NCBI RefSeq assembly: GCF_019695415.1
Contig: NZ_JAIFKJ010000470.1
Location: 1-15,178, forward strand
Length of the DNA stretch: 15,178 bases
Origin: Thiohalocapsa sp.
GTDB lineage: Bacteria > Pseudomonadota > Gammaproteobacteria > Chromatiales > Chromatiaceae
Direction of reading: 5' to 3'
Below are positions 1 to 7,463 of this stretch, one piece after another; the first letter of the stretch is position 1, and every line of letters starts with the position of its first letter. The translations under genes were made by a program, and so were the position numbers. The notes under the pieces were generated by a model. That model was given only the letters and a program-made list of their open reading frames with translations. It was not told the DNA's origin and searched no databases.

Positions 1-2
1 AC

Positions 3-160
3 CTAAGGAGATGCTGATTTATTGGGCATCCTGCCCAAAAATCAGACGGAGCCGGAAAACGCGGTTTCCCGGCTCCTGCATTTTCAGCGACTTGCGTCGC
101 CGAAAATGGCGGGGCGTCCTGCCCCGCGCGGGAAGCGCCAATAAATCGGCGCTTCCCTAA
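3..160. repeat. Five-hairpin palindromic element with imperfect terminal inverted repeats
   Basis: Almost every base from 14 to 157 can be placed in one of five consecutive hairpins. H1 is 14-45 (13 bp with A21 bulged, loop 28-32). H2 is 48-76 (8-bp stem 48-55/69-76, then 3 more bp after a one-base bulge). H3 is 79-108 (13 pairs with one A/C mismatch, loop 92-95). H4 is 110-126 (6 bp, loop 116-120). H5 is 130-157 (10-bp perfect stem gggaagcgcc/ggcgcttccc, loop 140-147). The outer segments 7-25 and 138-156 are imperfect inverted repeats (15 of 19 pairs, the innermost 10 perfect), flanked by a direct repeat ctaa at 3-6 and 157-160. This resembles a MITE- or REP/BIME-type mobile palindrome, but no transposase is visible and only one copy is in the window. 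It lies directly after the stop of the minus-strand DUF62 gene. A 49-codon plus-strand reading frame (11-160) coincides with the element and is probably meaningless. Confidence 0.75.
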
Positions 161-170
161 CCGAGCGGGA

Positions 171-950
171 TCACGGCTCGAACGTCAATGGATCGCCCGG
201 CACCAAGCCGAGCTGTGCATCCGCGCGCCCCTGGTTCACGGCGATTTCCACCAAACCAAAGGCATTCTTGTACCAGAAGGGCTCGCCCTGTGGGACATCC
301 GAGAAGGTCCGAGCGCGAGCGATGCGGACGTCTTTGATGCGCAGCCGGGTGGCCGACGAGAGGACACTGGCCGGGACGCCCGTGATCGCGTTGCCGAAGT
401 GGTCGACATAGCAGACTGCCTGACACGATGCCGGCATATCCGCCCCTACTGCGTGGTCTGGGGATAGGGGCTCGGCAGCAGGCAGGCGGCCGGAGAGCAG
501 TCGCTGAGCGATGGGGACGAACAGGTCGCGACCATGAAAGCTGGCCGACATGTCGGACGGCCGCCAGCGCACACGCCAGAGCTCGACGGCCTCCGAGCGC
601 GACCGCAACAGCGGCACCAGCAGACCATTGTCCGGCGCCAGCAGCCAGTTGTTGCCGACGCGCGCGGCAAGCACGTCCCGGTCACTGCCGACACCTGGGT
701 CTACCACACACAGGTAGAGGGTGTGGTTGGGCATGCCTCGCAGCAATCCCGGCAGGAGGTAGGCGGCGAGATCCGGCCGGAACGGCACCAAGTCAGAGAT
801 CAAATCCACCACTTGCACGGAAGGTCGTGCGCCAGCGAGCAGCAGCCGCATCTGCCCCACGTAGGGTCCGGCGCCGAAATCCGTCAAGAGCGCAAGGCGC
901 CGGGGGCGCTGTTCACTGGGGAAACGCTGGCTCTCAGCGTGTCGCAACAT
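171..950 (-). CDS. SAM hydroxide adenosyltransferase / SAM-dependent halogenase family (DUF62) protein
   Basis: The 259-residue product has the family signatures in order: TDFG (23-26) followed by PYVGQM, DPGVG (84-88), APDNG (105-109), SFHGRD (137-142), DHFGN (183-187) and WYKNAFG..EIAVN (226-239). Family members cleave S-adenosylmethionine to adenosine or 5'-halo-adenosine plus methionine. The common bacterial enzymes use water, and a small subset use chloride or fluoride. It is soluble, with no signal peptide or membrane segment. The ATG at 950 is chosen because the longer TTG start at 977 lies inside the rplQ terminator hairpin. No good Shine-Dalgarno precedes either start. The usual D-[IL]-T-H-D...R segment reads DLISDLVPFRPD (residues 49-60), so a presumed catalytic Arg appears to be Asp or shifted by two positions. 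Water as the nucleophile is an inference. The physiological role of this family is poorly known. Confidence 0.85.
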   Translation of the reverse strand: MLRHAESQRFPSEQRPRRLALLTDFGAGPYVGQMRLLLAGARPSVQVVDLISDLVPFRPDLAAYLLPGLLRGMPNHTLYLCVVDPGVGSDRDVLAARVGNNWLLAPDNGLLVPLLRSRSEAVELWRVRWRPSDMSASFHGRDLFVPIAQRLLSGRLPAAEPLSPDHAVGADMPASCQAVCYVDHFGNAITGVPASVLSSATRLRIKDVRIARARTFSDVPQGEPFWYKNAFGLVEIAVNQGRADAQLGLVPGDPLTFEP

Positions 951-960
951 GGCCGGACAA

Positions 961-985
961 CAAAAAGGCCGGGACAAGCCCGGCC
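961..985 (-). terminator. Intrinsic terminator of the alpha operon
   Basis: On the minus strand a 7-bp perfect GC stem (GGGCCGG-type arms at 979-985 and 967-973) with a 5-nt loop (974-978) is followed at once by TTTTTG. An A-rich tract lies just upstream of the stem. It sits 66 bp after the rplQ stop, where the ribosomal block should end. The downstream gene starts about 11 bases after the U-tract, so its expression needs read-through or a promoter that I do not see. Confidence 0.9.
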
Positions 986-1051
986 CTTTCGGCTTTGAGG
1001 ACGGCGTAATCGCCCGCCTGCCGACGGCAGTGCGCCCTTAAGCGCATCCGC

Positions 1052-1450
1052 TCAGACAGCCTCGTCTTCGTCCTCATCAACCTCCTCGACAATAGGCCGA
1101 TCCACCAGCTCTACGAAGGCCATTGGAGCGGCATCGCCCGGGCGGAACCCGCACTTCAATATGCGCAGGTAGCCGCCCGGACGCGCCTGATACCGAGGGC
1201 CGAGCTCCGTGAAGAGCTTGCCCACGGCCTCTTTGTCGCGCAGCCGCGCAAAGGCGAGCCGCCGATGGTGGACAGAGTCTGTCTTACCGAGCGTGATCAG
1301 CGGTTCCGCAACGCGGCGCAGCTCCTTCGCCTTCGGCAGCGTGGTTTTGATGAGCTCATGACGAATCAGCGACCCGGCCATGTTCCGGAACATCGCGTCG
1401 CGATGCGCGCTGGTGCGGTTGAGGTGCCTACCGGCTTTGCGATGGCGCAT
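1052..1450 (-). CDS. rplQ: 50S ribosomal protein L17
   Basis: 132 residues beginning MRHRKAGRHLNRTSAHRDAM, which is the L17 signature, with the ELGPRYQARPGGYLRILKCGFRPGD block near residues 82-106. L17 is a 23S rRNA-binding protein near the peptide exit tunnel opening and an essential assembly component. It is last in the alpha operon, 36 bp after rpoA, with a GGAA motif 8 bases before the ATG. E. coli L17 is about 127 residues. Here the extra length is a strongly acidic C-terminal tail (residues ~121-131, mostly D and E), which is unusual on such a basic protein. A possible weak promoter lies in the gap before it. Confidence 0.98.
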   Translation of the reverse strand: MRHRKAGRHLNRTSAHRDAMFRNMAGSLIRHELIKTTLPKAKELRRVAEPLITLGKTDSVHHRRLAFARLRDKEAVGKLFTELGPRYQARPGGYLRILKCGFRPGDAAPMAFVELVDRPIVEEVDEDEDEAV

Positions 1451-1472
1451 GATCTTGCTTCCGTATCAGTCC

Positions 1473-1501
1473 AGTATACGAGCTGTCTACTTGACCATCA
1501 G
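1473..1501 (-). promoter_or_regulatory. Possible weak promoter ahead of rplQ
   Basis: In the rpoA-rplQ gap the minus strand carries TATACT (1473-1478, 5 of 6 to the -10 consensus). It lies 17 bp downstream of CTGATG (1496-1501), a poor -35 (3 of 6) that falls in the last codons of rpoA. The good -10 could occur by chance. It would give a leader of roughly 17 nt for rplQ. Confidence is low. Confidence 0.25.
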
Positions 1502-2500
1502 CTCGTCGATATTCTCGGGCGGCCAATTGTCGAGGCGCATGCCGAGCGACAGCCCACGCGTGGCCAGCACATCTTTGATCTCGGTGAGCGACTTCTTGCC
1601 GAGGTTGGGCGTTTTCAGCAGCTCCACCTCGGTGCGCTGGATCAGATCGCCAATCAGGTAGATGTTCTCGGCCTTCAGACAGTTGGCCGAGCGCACCGTC
1701 AGCTCCAGCTCGTCCACGGGACGCACCAGGATCGGATCGAACGGCGGCTCCTTCGGCGCGTGCTCCGTCGGAGCCTCTCCGCCCACAGAGGTCTCCAGGT
1801 CGACGAAGCTGGAGAGCTGATCCCGCAGAATCATGGCGGCGCGCTGGATCGCCTCTTGCGGATCGATGGTGCCGTTGGTTTCCAGGTCGATCACGAGCCG
1901 ATCGAGGTCGGTACGCTGCTCGACGCGCGCCGAAGGGACCTCGATGGCAACACGCCTCACCGGGCTGAATGATGCGTCCAGCGGCAGCTTGCCGATGGGC
2001 CGGTCCTCACCCGCTTCCACATCGCGCTGCGTCGCCGGCTCGTAGCCGCGGCCGCGCCGAATGGTGATCGTCATGCTGAGCTCGGTCTCGCCCGTCAGAT
2101 TCGCAATGACCAAATCTGGGTTGGCGATTTCAGCGGTGTGGTCGATGGCAATGTCTCCGGCGGTGACCGGTCCAGGCCCCACCTTGCTCAGCGTGAAGGT
2201 GGCCTCGTCACGCCCGTTCAGCGCAATGGCAAGGTCCTTGAGGTTTAGCAGCACCTCGAGGACATCCTGCTGCACGCCTTCGAGGGTTGTGTACTCGTGA
2301 AGAATCCCCTGAATCTCCACTTCGGTAACCGCGCAGCCATCCATCGAGGACAGCAGGATGCGGCGCAGCGCGTTGCCAAGCGTATGGCCGAAGCCGCGCT
2401 CTAGGGGCTCTAGCGAAACCCGGGCGCGGTGCTTGGAGCCTTCAACGGGCTCTACTTTGACGATGCGCGGCTTGAGGAATCCGCTCCCGGCCTCTGCCAT
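1487..2500 (-). CDS. rpoA: DNA-directed RNA polymerase subunit alpha
   Basis: 337 residues. The N-terminal dimerisation domain (about 1-235) contains LEPLERGFGHTLGNALRRIL (30-49) and later ARVEQRTDLDRLVI (191-204). A flexible linker (about 236-254) follows, then the C-terminal domain with ELTVRSANCLKAENI (266-280) and TPNLGKKSLTEIKDVL (297-312). Arg270 and Asn273 correspond to E. coli Arg265 and Asn268, which contact the promoter UP element and activators. Alpha dimerises to nucleate beta and beta' assembly. AGAGG sits 8 bases before the ATG. It lies between rpsD and rplQ in the standard alpha-operon position. The linker and C-terminus are slightly longer than in E. coli (329 residues). Confidence 0.99.
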   Translation of the reverse strand: MAEAGSGFLKPRIVKVEPVEGSKHRARVSLEPLERGFGHTLGNALRRILLSSMDGCAVTEVEIQGILHEYTTLEGVQQDVLEVLLNLKDLAIALNGRDEATFTLSKVGPGPVTAGDIAIDHTAEIANPDLVIANLTGETELSMTITIRRGRGYEPATQRDVEAGEDRPIGKLPLDASFSPVRRVAIEVPSARVEQRTDLDRLVIDLETNGTIDPQEAIQRAAMILRDQLSSFVDLETSVGGEAPTEHAPKEPPFDPILVRPVDELELTVRSANCLKAENIYLIGDLIQRTEVELLKTPNLGKKSLTEIKDVLATRGLSLGMRLDNWPPENIDELMVK

Positions 2501-2536
2501 ACTAGGAACCTCTGGGGTTGATACCTCTGGAATGTC

Positions 2537-3157
2537 TTATTTCGAGTACAGCTCGACGATGAGCGACTCGTTGATGTCCGCAGGTAGATCGGACCGGTCC
2601 GGTATGCGCTTGAAGACGCCCTTCGCTGCCTTGGTATCGACCTCGATCCACTCTACGAAGCCGTACTGCTCCGCCAGTGCCATCGCGTTTTGAACGCGCA
2701 CTTGCTTCTTGGCTTTCTCGCGGACCTCGATCTCGTCCTCCGGGGCGACCATATAGGACGGGATGGATACCACTTCGCCGTTCACCAGAACGCCCTTGTG
2801 ATTGATCAGCTGTCGTGCCTCGGCACGCGTCGACCCAAAGCCCATGCGGTAGGCCACCGAGTCGAGCCGACGCTCAAGGAGCTGAAGCAGGTTCTCGCCG
2901 GTGGCGCCCTTCAAGCGAGCCGCCTCTTTGTAGTAGCCACGGAACTGCTTCTCCATGACGCCGTACATCCGGCGAACCTTCTGCTTTTCACGCAGCTGCA
3001 GGCCATAGTCCGACAGACGACGACGGCGTTCCATCGCCTGGCCCGGGGTCTTTTCCATGTTGCATTTGGATTCCAACGCGCGCGCGCGGCTCTTGAGGCC
3101 CAGGTCCACGCCCTCGCGCCGCGCCAACTTACACGTCGGTCCGACATACCTTGCCAT
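2537..3157 (-). CDS. rpsD: 30S ribosomal protein S4
   Basis: 206 residues, the same length as E. coli S4, starting MARYVGPTCKLARREG. The S4 RNA-binding domain spans about residues 97-160, from ERRLDSVAYRMGFGSTRAEA to VAPEDEIEVREKAK. S4 is a primary 16S rRNA-binding protein that starts assembly of the 30S body. In E. coli it also represses the alpha operon by binding the rpsM leader. Only two cysteines (9 and 32) are present, so this is the zinc-free form. It follows rpsK by 18 bp. A GGAGAG motif lies slightly far (about 11 bases) before the ATG. Confidence 0.99.
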   Translation of the reverse strand: MARYVGPTCKLARREGVDLGLKSRARALESKCNMEKTPGQAMERRRRLSDYGLQLREKQKVRRMYGVMEKQFRGYYKEAARLKGATGENLLQLLERRLDSVAYRMGFGSTRAEARQLINHKGVLVNGEVVSIPSYMVAPEDEIEVREKAKKQVRVQNAMALAEQYGFVEWIEVDTKAAKGVFKRIPDRSDLPADINESLIVELYSK

Positions 3158-3175
3158 TTCGAATGTCTCTCCGCT

Positions 3176-3562
3176 TCAGACGCGCCGCTTCTTGGGCGGA
3201 CGACAGCCATTGTGGGGGATGGGCGTCACGTCGGTGATGCTGGTTACCTTGAAACCGGCATTGTTGAGCGCGCGCACAGCGGACTCGCGCCCCGGCCCCG
3301 GCCCTTTCACGTTGACGTCCAGATTCATGATGCCGAACTCCTTCGCGGCGGCACCGGCGCGGGAGGCAGCCACCTGCGCAGCGAAGGGCGTGCTTTTACG
3401 TGAGCCGCGGAACCCGGAGCCGCCGGCGGTGGCCCACGCCAGGGCGTTGCCTTGCCGGTCTGTGATCGTGATGATCGTGTTATTGAACGACGCGTGCACG
3501 TGGGCGATCCCGTCGGCCACCTGCTTCTTGACCTTCTTACGCGTTTTTACCTGTTTTGCCAC
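3176..3562 (-). CDS. rpsK: 30S ribosomal protein S11
   Basis: 128 residues ending in PHNGCRPPKKRRV, with HASFNNTIITITDRQGNAL (about 22-40) and GSGFRGSRKSTPFAAQVAA (about 47-65), all diagnostic of S11. S11 sits on the 30S platform beside the mRNA exit and works with S18 and S21. The GTG at 3562 is chosen because it gives the usual VAKQVKTRKK N-terminus and has GGGAG 6 bases upstream. An in-frame ATG at 3625 would add 21 atypical residues. The 82-bp gap before it shows no convincing signal. Confidence 0.98.
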   Translation of the reverse strand: MAKQVKTRKKVKKQVADGIAHVHASFNNTIITITDRQGNALAWATAGGSGFRGSRKSTPFAAQVAASRAGAAAKEFGIMNLDVNVKGPGPGRESAVRALNNAGFKVTSITDVTPIPHNGCRPPKKRRV

Positions 3563-3644
3563 CAGATGCTCCCGGTAGATAATGCTGCGCGCTACGCCGG
3601 CCATGCCGACGCATGCGGCCCGCACCGCGGCTCAGTCGCCGTAA

Positions 3645-4001
3645 TCAGCGCTTAATCGGCCGACGCGGACCCTTGCGAGTCCGCGCGTTGGTGCGCGTGC
3701 GCTGTCCTCGCAACGGCAGGCCTCGCCGATGGCGAATACCGCGGTTGCAGCCCAAGTCCATCAAACGCTTGATGTTCATGGACACCTCGCGCCGCAGATC
3801 GCCTTCGACGGTGTGCTTGCCCACCTCGTTACGCAGACGATCCACCTCGTCCTCGGACAGATCCTGAATTCGCGACGTGGCCGGCACATTGGCCGCGTCG
3901 CAGATCTGCGCCGCACGGGTCCGGCCGATGCCGTAGATGGCAGTCAGCGCGATCACCGCGTGCTTACGGTCCGGTATGTTGACGCCGGCAATGCGGGCCA
4001 T
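3645..4001 (-). CDS. rpsM: 30S ribosomal protein S13
   Basis: 118 residues, identical in length to E. coli S13: MARIAGVNIPDRKHAVIALT at the start, a helix-two-turn-helix region with YGIGRTRA, and a basic C-terminal tail RGQRTRTNARTRKGPRRPIKR that reaches the P-site tRNA. S13 lies in the 30S head and forms inter-subunit bridges. The ATG at 4001 is supported by GAGGAG 8 bases upstream, and an upstream in-frame start would add a non-homologous extension. It is the first gene of the alpha operon and lies about 41 nt below the predicted start of the promoter at 4049-4077. Confidence 0.98.
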   Translation of the reverse strand: MARIAGVNIPDRKHAVIALTAIYGIGRTRAAQICDAANVPATSRIQDLSEDEVDRLRNEVGKHTVEGDLRREVSMNIKRLMDLGCNRGIRHRRGLPLRGQRTRTNARTRKGPRRPIKR

Positions 4002-4048
4002 GCTGAAAACTCCTCGCTGGTCGGTACGGACGCGGACGTAAACCGCGC

Positions 4049-4077
4049 AGGATACCAATGACTGAATGACGCGTCAA
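4049..4077 (-). promoter_or_regulatory. Predicted sigma-70 promoter of the alpha operon
   Basis: The minus strand has TTGACG (4072-4077, 5 of 6 to the -35 consensus), exactly 17 bp (4055-4071), then TATCCT (4049-4054, 4 of 6 to the -10 consensus). It lies entirely in the 87-bp rpmJ-rpsM gap and points at rpsM. The predicted start near 4042 gives a leader of about 41 nt carrying the rpsM Shine-Dalgarno. A 5-bp hairpin (4031-4035/4043-4047) overlaps the start. E. coli also places an alpha promoter between rpmJ and rpsM. Confidence 0.75.
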
Positions 4078-4088
4078 CAAGGCACGCT

Positions 4089-4202
4089 TTAGCCTTGGCG
4101 CTGCTTGTGCCGAACGTCTTTGCAAATGACCCGCACCGTGCCATGACGGCGGATGATCTTGCAGTGCCGGCAGACTTTCTTTACCGATGCCTGTACTTTC
4201 AT
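4089..4202 (-). CDS. rpmJ: 50S ribosomal protein L36
   Basis: A 37-residue product too short for most ORF callers, reading MKVQASVKKVCRHCKIIRRH and ending in RHKQRQG. The zinc ribbon is complete (Cys11, Cys14, Cys27, His32), so this is the zinc-binding form of L36. L36 binds 23S rRNA near the base of the large subunit stalk and helps late 50S assembly. AGGAGA lies 8 bases before the ATG. It is one residue shorter than E. coli L36 between the last Cys and the His. It follows secY by an unusually long 289 bp that includes a likely terminator, and precedes the rpsM promoter. Confidence 0.97.
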   Translation of the reverse strand: MKVQASVKKVCRHCKIIRRHGTVRVICKDVRHKQRQG

Positions 4203-4491
4203 TTGATCAATCTCCTGTTTGGCTCCTCACTGGCGCCTCGCATTGGGAACCCGCGGGCGGCTGAGATGCCGGCGACCTCATGCCCAATCGCAGCCAAGGG
4301 TGACCCGCCCGTTGCGCAACAAAAAGCCGAATGTCGGCGACACCCGGGTTGCTGACTCGCCCGAAACCGGCCCGCAGCCGAGCTCAAAGCCCCTCGGCAG
4401 CCGCTGCACTTTGTCGCCGCCCTTGGCGCGCCACTCAGTCAGGGCTCCGCGCAGTGACGCTTGTGCCGGGCGCGGAGAATCTGCTGCGCCG
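4203..4491 (-). other. secY-rpmJ intergenic region with several hairpins
   Basis: This 289-bp gap is long for a ribosomal operon. In minus-strand order it holds an 8-bp hairpin just after the secY stop (arms 4470-4477 and 4445-4452, 17-nt loop), a 6-bp hairpin (4393-4398/4377-4382) and a likely terminator (4316-4338). About 110 bp leading to rpmJ follow, where I see only the rpmJ Shine-Dalgarno. A 62-codon minus-strand frame here (4199-4387) overlaps the rpmJ start and resembles nothing. No convincing promoter was found in it. Confidence 0.6.
4316..4338 (-). terminator. Probable intrinsic terminator after secY
   Basis: On the minus strand GCCGA-CAT-TCGGC (4338-4326, 5-bp stem, 3-nt loop) is followed by TTTTTGTTG. 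The tail matches that of the alpha-operon terminator at 961-985 base for base. The stem is short, so termination may be partial, which would adjust rpmJ and alpha-operon expression relative to the spc genes. Confidence 0.6.
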
Positions 4492-5844
4492 TTAGCGCGT
4501 CAGACCGGCACCCGGCGCCTTGAGGTTGGCCTTTTTCATAAGACCTTCGTACTGATGCGACATCAGATGCGCCTGCACCTGGGCCATGAAGTCCATGACC
4601 ACAACGACGACGATCAGCAGGGACGTACCACCGAAGTAGAAGGGCACGTTCCAGCCGACGATCAGGAACTCCGGAAGCAGGCAGACGGCGGTGATGTACA
4701 GCGCCCCGGCGGCTGTCAGGCGGGTCATGACCGTGTCGATGTAGCGCGCCGTCTGCTCGCCCGGGCGAATACCCGGGATGAACGCGCCGGAGCGCTTCAG
4801 ATTGTCTGCTGTGTCCTTCGAGTTGAAGACCAACGCCGTGTAGAAGAAGCAGAAAAAGATGATCGCCGCCGCGTAGAAAATCACGTAGATGGGCTCGCCC
4901 GGCGAAAGTTTGGCCGTAATGTCCGCGAGCCAGCGCAGATCCTCAGACTGCCCGAACCACTGCCCCAGCGTACCCGGGAAAAGGATGATGCTCGATGCGA
5001 AGATCGGCGGGATCACGCCTGCCATGTTCAGCTTGAGGGGAAGATGGGTGCTTTGGGCGGCCATCATCCGCCGACCCTGCTGCCGCCTGGCATAGTTGAC
5101 AGTGATCCTTCGCTGCCCTCGCTCCACGAAGACTACGAAGGCCGTCACGGCCAGTGCCAGTGCGAACAGCGCGAGCACGGTCAAGGCATTCATCTCGCCG
5201 GTTCGCACGAGCTCGAGGGTGCCGCCGACAGCGGCGGGCAAGCCTGCGACGATCCCGGCGAAGATGATCAGCGAGATGCCGTTGCCAATACCCCGCTCCG
5301 TAATCTGCTCGCCGAGCCACATCAGGAACATCGTACCCGTCACCAGCGACACCGCAGCGGTAAAAACGAAGCCGAAGCCTTGGGTTACGACGATCGGCGA
5401 GCCGCCCGCCGTTTGCCCCTGCAGCGCAATGGAGATACCAATGGCCTGGAAGGTCGCCAGCACCACCGTGCCGTAGCGCGTGTACTGGGTAATCTTTCGG
5501 CGACCCGCTTCGCCTTCCTTCTTGAGCTGCTCGAGCTTCGGGATGACCGCGGCCATCAGCTGCATGATGATACTTGCCGAAATGTACGGCATGATGCCGA
5601 GGGCCAGAATACTCGCCCGTTCCAGCGCACCCCCGGAAAACATGTTGAACATGTCCAGAATGGAGCCCTGGTTCTGGTCGAACAGGACGGCCAGCGCCTC
5701 CGGGTTCACACCCGGCACGGGGATAAAGGTGCCGATGCGATACACGAGCAGTGCACCGAGCACAAACAGCAGGCGCTGTCGCAGCTCCGTGAGCCTGCCC
5801 ATGCCCCCGAGGGACTGCATGGCCGATACACCGCTTTTCGCCAT
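4492..5844 (-). CDS. secY: Protein translocase subunit SecY
   Basis: 450 residues with about ten hydrophobic membrane segments. Both SecY signatures are present: LGIMPYISASIIMQLMAA in the second segment (around residue 81-98) and a second one beginning GEQITERGIGNGIS in the middle of the protein. The plug region GGALERASIL precedes the first signature, and a cytoplasmic loop (KSGAFIPGIRPGEQT-like) contacts SecA and the ribosome. SecY forms the inner-membrane channel with SecE and SecG for secretion and membrane insertion. It is in its usual place after rplO, 99 bp downstream, with a GAGAG-type binding site. Length is close to E. coli's 443. Confidence 0.98.
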   Translation of the reverse strand: MAKSGVSAMQSLGGMGRLTELRQRLLFVLGALLVYRIGTFIPVPGVNPEALAVLFDQNQGSILDMFNMFSGGALERASILALGIMPYISASIIMQLMAAVIPKLEQLKKEGEAGRRKITQYTRYGTVVLATFQAIGISIALQGQTAGGSPIVVTQGFGFVFTAAVSLVTGTMFLMWLGEQITERGIGNGISLIIFAGIVAGLPAAVGGTLELVRTGEMNALTVLALFALALAVTAFVVFVERGQRRITVNYARRQQGRRMMAAQSTHLPLKLNMAGVIPPIFASSIILFPGTLGQWFGQSEDLRWLADITAKLSPGEPIYVIFYAAAIIFFCFFYTALVFNSKDTADNLKRSGAFIPGIRPGEQTARYIDTVMTRLTAAGALYITAVCLLPEFLIVGWNVPFYFGGTSLLIVVVVVMDFMAQVQAHLMSHQYEGLMKKANLKAPGAGLTR

Positions 5845-5943
5845 AGGTCTCTCGTCGAACCCGCAGTTCTGTCACCTTCGGCAATGCTGCGTCGCGATGG
5901 TGACGGTAAGCCGTAATGATATGCGGCACCCTATGACGGGTGC

Positions 5944-6381
5944 TTAGGCGTCCAGTACCGTGCCGCCGGTGGCTTCGATGGCCGCCTTCGCGCCGCTGGT
6001 CACAGCGACACCCCGTACCGTGACCGCCCGCGTCAGCTCACCCGACTTGATGATCTTGACCCGCTTGACGGCCCCATTGATCAGGCCCGCGGCCCGCAAG
6101 GTTTCCACCGTAATCTCGTCGCCCGAAACATGGCCGAGCTCGCTGAGCCGCACCTCGTCGCGATCGATCGCCCGCCGCGAGCGAAAGCCCACCTTGGGAA
6201 GGCGGCGCTGCAACGGCATCTGCCCACCCTCGAACCCGAGCTTGTGAAAACCGCCGGAGCGGGACTTCTGACCCTTGTGGCCACGCCCACCCGTCTTGCC
6301 CAGCCCACTGCCGATGCCCCGACCGACGCGCTTACGCGCTGGATGACTGCCCGGAGCCGGCTTCAAATCGTTTAAGCGCAT
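5944..6381 (-). CDS. rplO: 50S ribosomal protein L15
   Basis: 145 residues starting MRLNDLKPAPGSHPARKRVG, with the long basic glycine-rich extension GRGIGSGLGKTGGRGHKGQK and a globular C-terminal half ending in ATGGTVLDA. L15 binds 23S rRNA late in assembly with its extension inside the subunit. The ATG at 6381 is fixed by AAGGAG 7 bases upstream and by homology. The in-frame codon at 6495 would add a 38-residue arginine-rich extension that is simply rpmD read in another frame. One base separates it from the rpmD stop, so coupled translation is likely. Confidence 0.98.
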   Translation of the reverse strand: MRLNDLKPAPGSHPARKRVGRGIGSGLGKTGGRGHKGQKSRSGGFHKLGFEGGQMPLQRRLPKVGFRSRRAIDRDEVRLSELGHVSGDEITVETLRAAGLINGAVKRVKIIKSGELTRAVTVRGVAVTSGAKAAIEATGGTVLDA

Positions 6382-6382
6382 C

Positions 6383-6583
6383 TCAGCTCTCCTTGACCTC
6401 GCGCACCATGTAGTTGACCTTGTTGAGCATGCCGCGAGTCGCCGGCGTGTCTTCGACCTCAACGACCTGATGAATACGCCTGAGCCCCAGCCCACGCACG
6501 CAGGCTTGGTGATTCTTGAGACGCCCGTGCAGGCTGCGAAAGAGCTGGACGTGCATCGTCGGCTTATTTCCCGCCGGGCTCAT
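6383..6583 (-). CDS. rpmD: 50S ribosomal protein L30
   Basis: 66 residues with the L30 core SLHGRLKNHQACVRGLGLRR and VEDTPATRGMLNKVNYMVR. L30 binds 23S rRNA on the solvent side of the 50S subunit. Its ATG overlaps the rpsE stop by four bases (ATGA, 6580-6583). GAGGAG lies 8 bases upstream, which supports the longer N-terminus over the internal Met at 6556. The N-terminal extension of about 7 residues relative to E. coli (59 residues) is modest. Confidence 0.97.
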   Translation of the reverse strand: MSPAGNKPTMHVQLFRSLHGRLKNHQACVRGLGLRRIHQVVEVEDTPATRGMLNKVNYMVREVKES

Positions 6584-7086
6584 GACAGAATCTCCTCGAC
6601 AGTCTTGCCGCGCTTCGCGGCTACCAGCTCGGCATCAGCCATCTCCGTCAGGCCATTGATGGTGGCGCGCACCACGTTCATGGCGTTGTTGGTTCCGATG
6701 CACTTGGCGAGCACGTCCTGAACGCCGACCACTTCGAAGACCGCCCGCATGGCTCCGCCAGCGATGATGCCGGTACCCTCGGAGGCGGGCTGCATGTACA
6801 CCCGCGCGGCACCGTGCCGGCCGACGAGAGGATACTGAAGTGTCGCGCCCCTGAGGCGAACGTCCACCATGTTCTTGCGTGCTGATTCCATGGCCTTTTG
6901 GATCGCCACCGGCACCTCTCGGGCCTTGCCGGTACCGAAACCAACGCGGCCCTTGCCATCGCCGACCACGGTGAGTGCACCGAAGCCGAACACCCGGCCG
7001 CCCTTGACCACCTTTGCCACCCGGTTGACGGAGATGAGCTTCTCGAGCAGCTCGTCGCCTTCCGGCTTGGGGTTGAATGCTGCCAT
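6580..7086 (-). CDS. rpsE: 30S ribosomal protein S5
   Basis: 168 residues. The N-terminal S5 RNA-binding domain carries RVAKVVKGGRVFGFGALTVV and DGKGRVGFGTGKAREVP (about residues 22-60). The C-terminal domain carries GTGIIAGGAMRAVFEVVGVQD. S5 helps form the mRNA entry tunnel and affects decoding accuracy. In E. coli, changes in the KGGR loop give spectinomycin resistance, and that loop is wild-type-like here. GAGGT lies 7 bases before the ATG in a GGTACCGAC context that is also seen before rplN. Confidence 0.98.
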   Translation of the reverse strand: MAAFNPKPEGDELLEKLISVNRVAKVVKGGRVFGFGALTVVGDGKGRVGFGTGKAREVPVAIQKAMESARKNMVDVRLRGATLQYPLVGRHGAARVYMQPASEGTGIIAGGAMRAVFEVVGVQDVLAKCIGTNNAMNVVRATINGLTEMADAELVAAKRGKTVEEILS

Positions 7087-7096
7087 CGTCGGTACC

Positions 7097-7453
7097 TCAG
7101 AACTGGAGTCCGCTTTCGCGGGCCGCGTCCGCCAACGCCTTGACGCGACCGTGATATTTAAAGCCCGAGCGATCGAAGCTCACCTGCTCGACGCCAGCGG
7201 CGCGGGCCCGCTCGGCAACGATCCTGCCGACGACGGCGGCCGCGCTGATGTTGCCGGAGTGCCCCTCTGCGCTCTGCCGATACTCCTTGTCCAGCGTCGA
7301 CGCGCTGGCGACAACGCGGTTACCGTCCGGCGAGATGATTTGGGCGTAAATGTGTCGCGGAGAGCGATGCACACACAGCCGATGGGCACCAAGCTCGCGG
7401 ATCTTCGACCGCGCTCGGGCAGCGCGACGCAGCCGGGATTGTTTCTTGTCCAT
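7097..7453 (-). CDS. rplR: 50S ribosomal protein L18
   Basis: 118 residues beginning MDKKQSRLRRAARARSKIRE and ending FDRSGFKYHGRVKALADAARESGLQF-like, the L18 signature. L18 binds 5S rRNA with L5 and L25 and brings it into the central protuberance. The ATG at 7453 matches E. coli and has AGGG 8 bases upstream. A GTG three codons earlier (7462) is possible but less well placed. It is 10 bp after rplF and 10 bp before rpsE. Confidence 0.97.
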   Translation of the reverse strand: MDKKQSRLRRAARARSKIRELGAHRLCVHRSPRHIYAQIISPDGNRVVASASTLDKEYRQSAEGHSGNISAAAVVGRIVAERARAAGVEQVSFDRSGFKYHGRVKALADAARESGLQF

Positions 7454-7463
7454 CGCTGACACC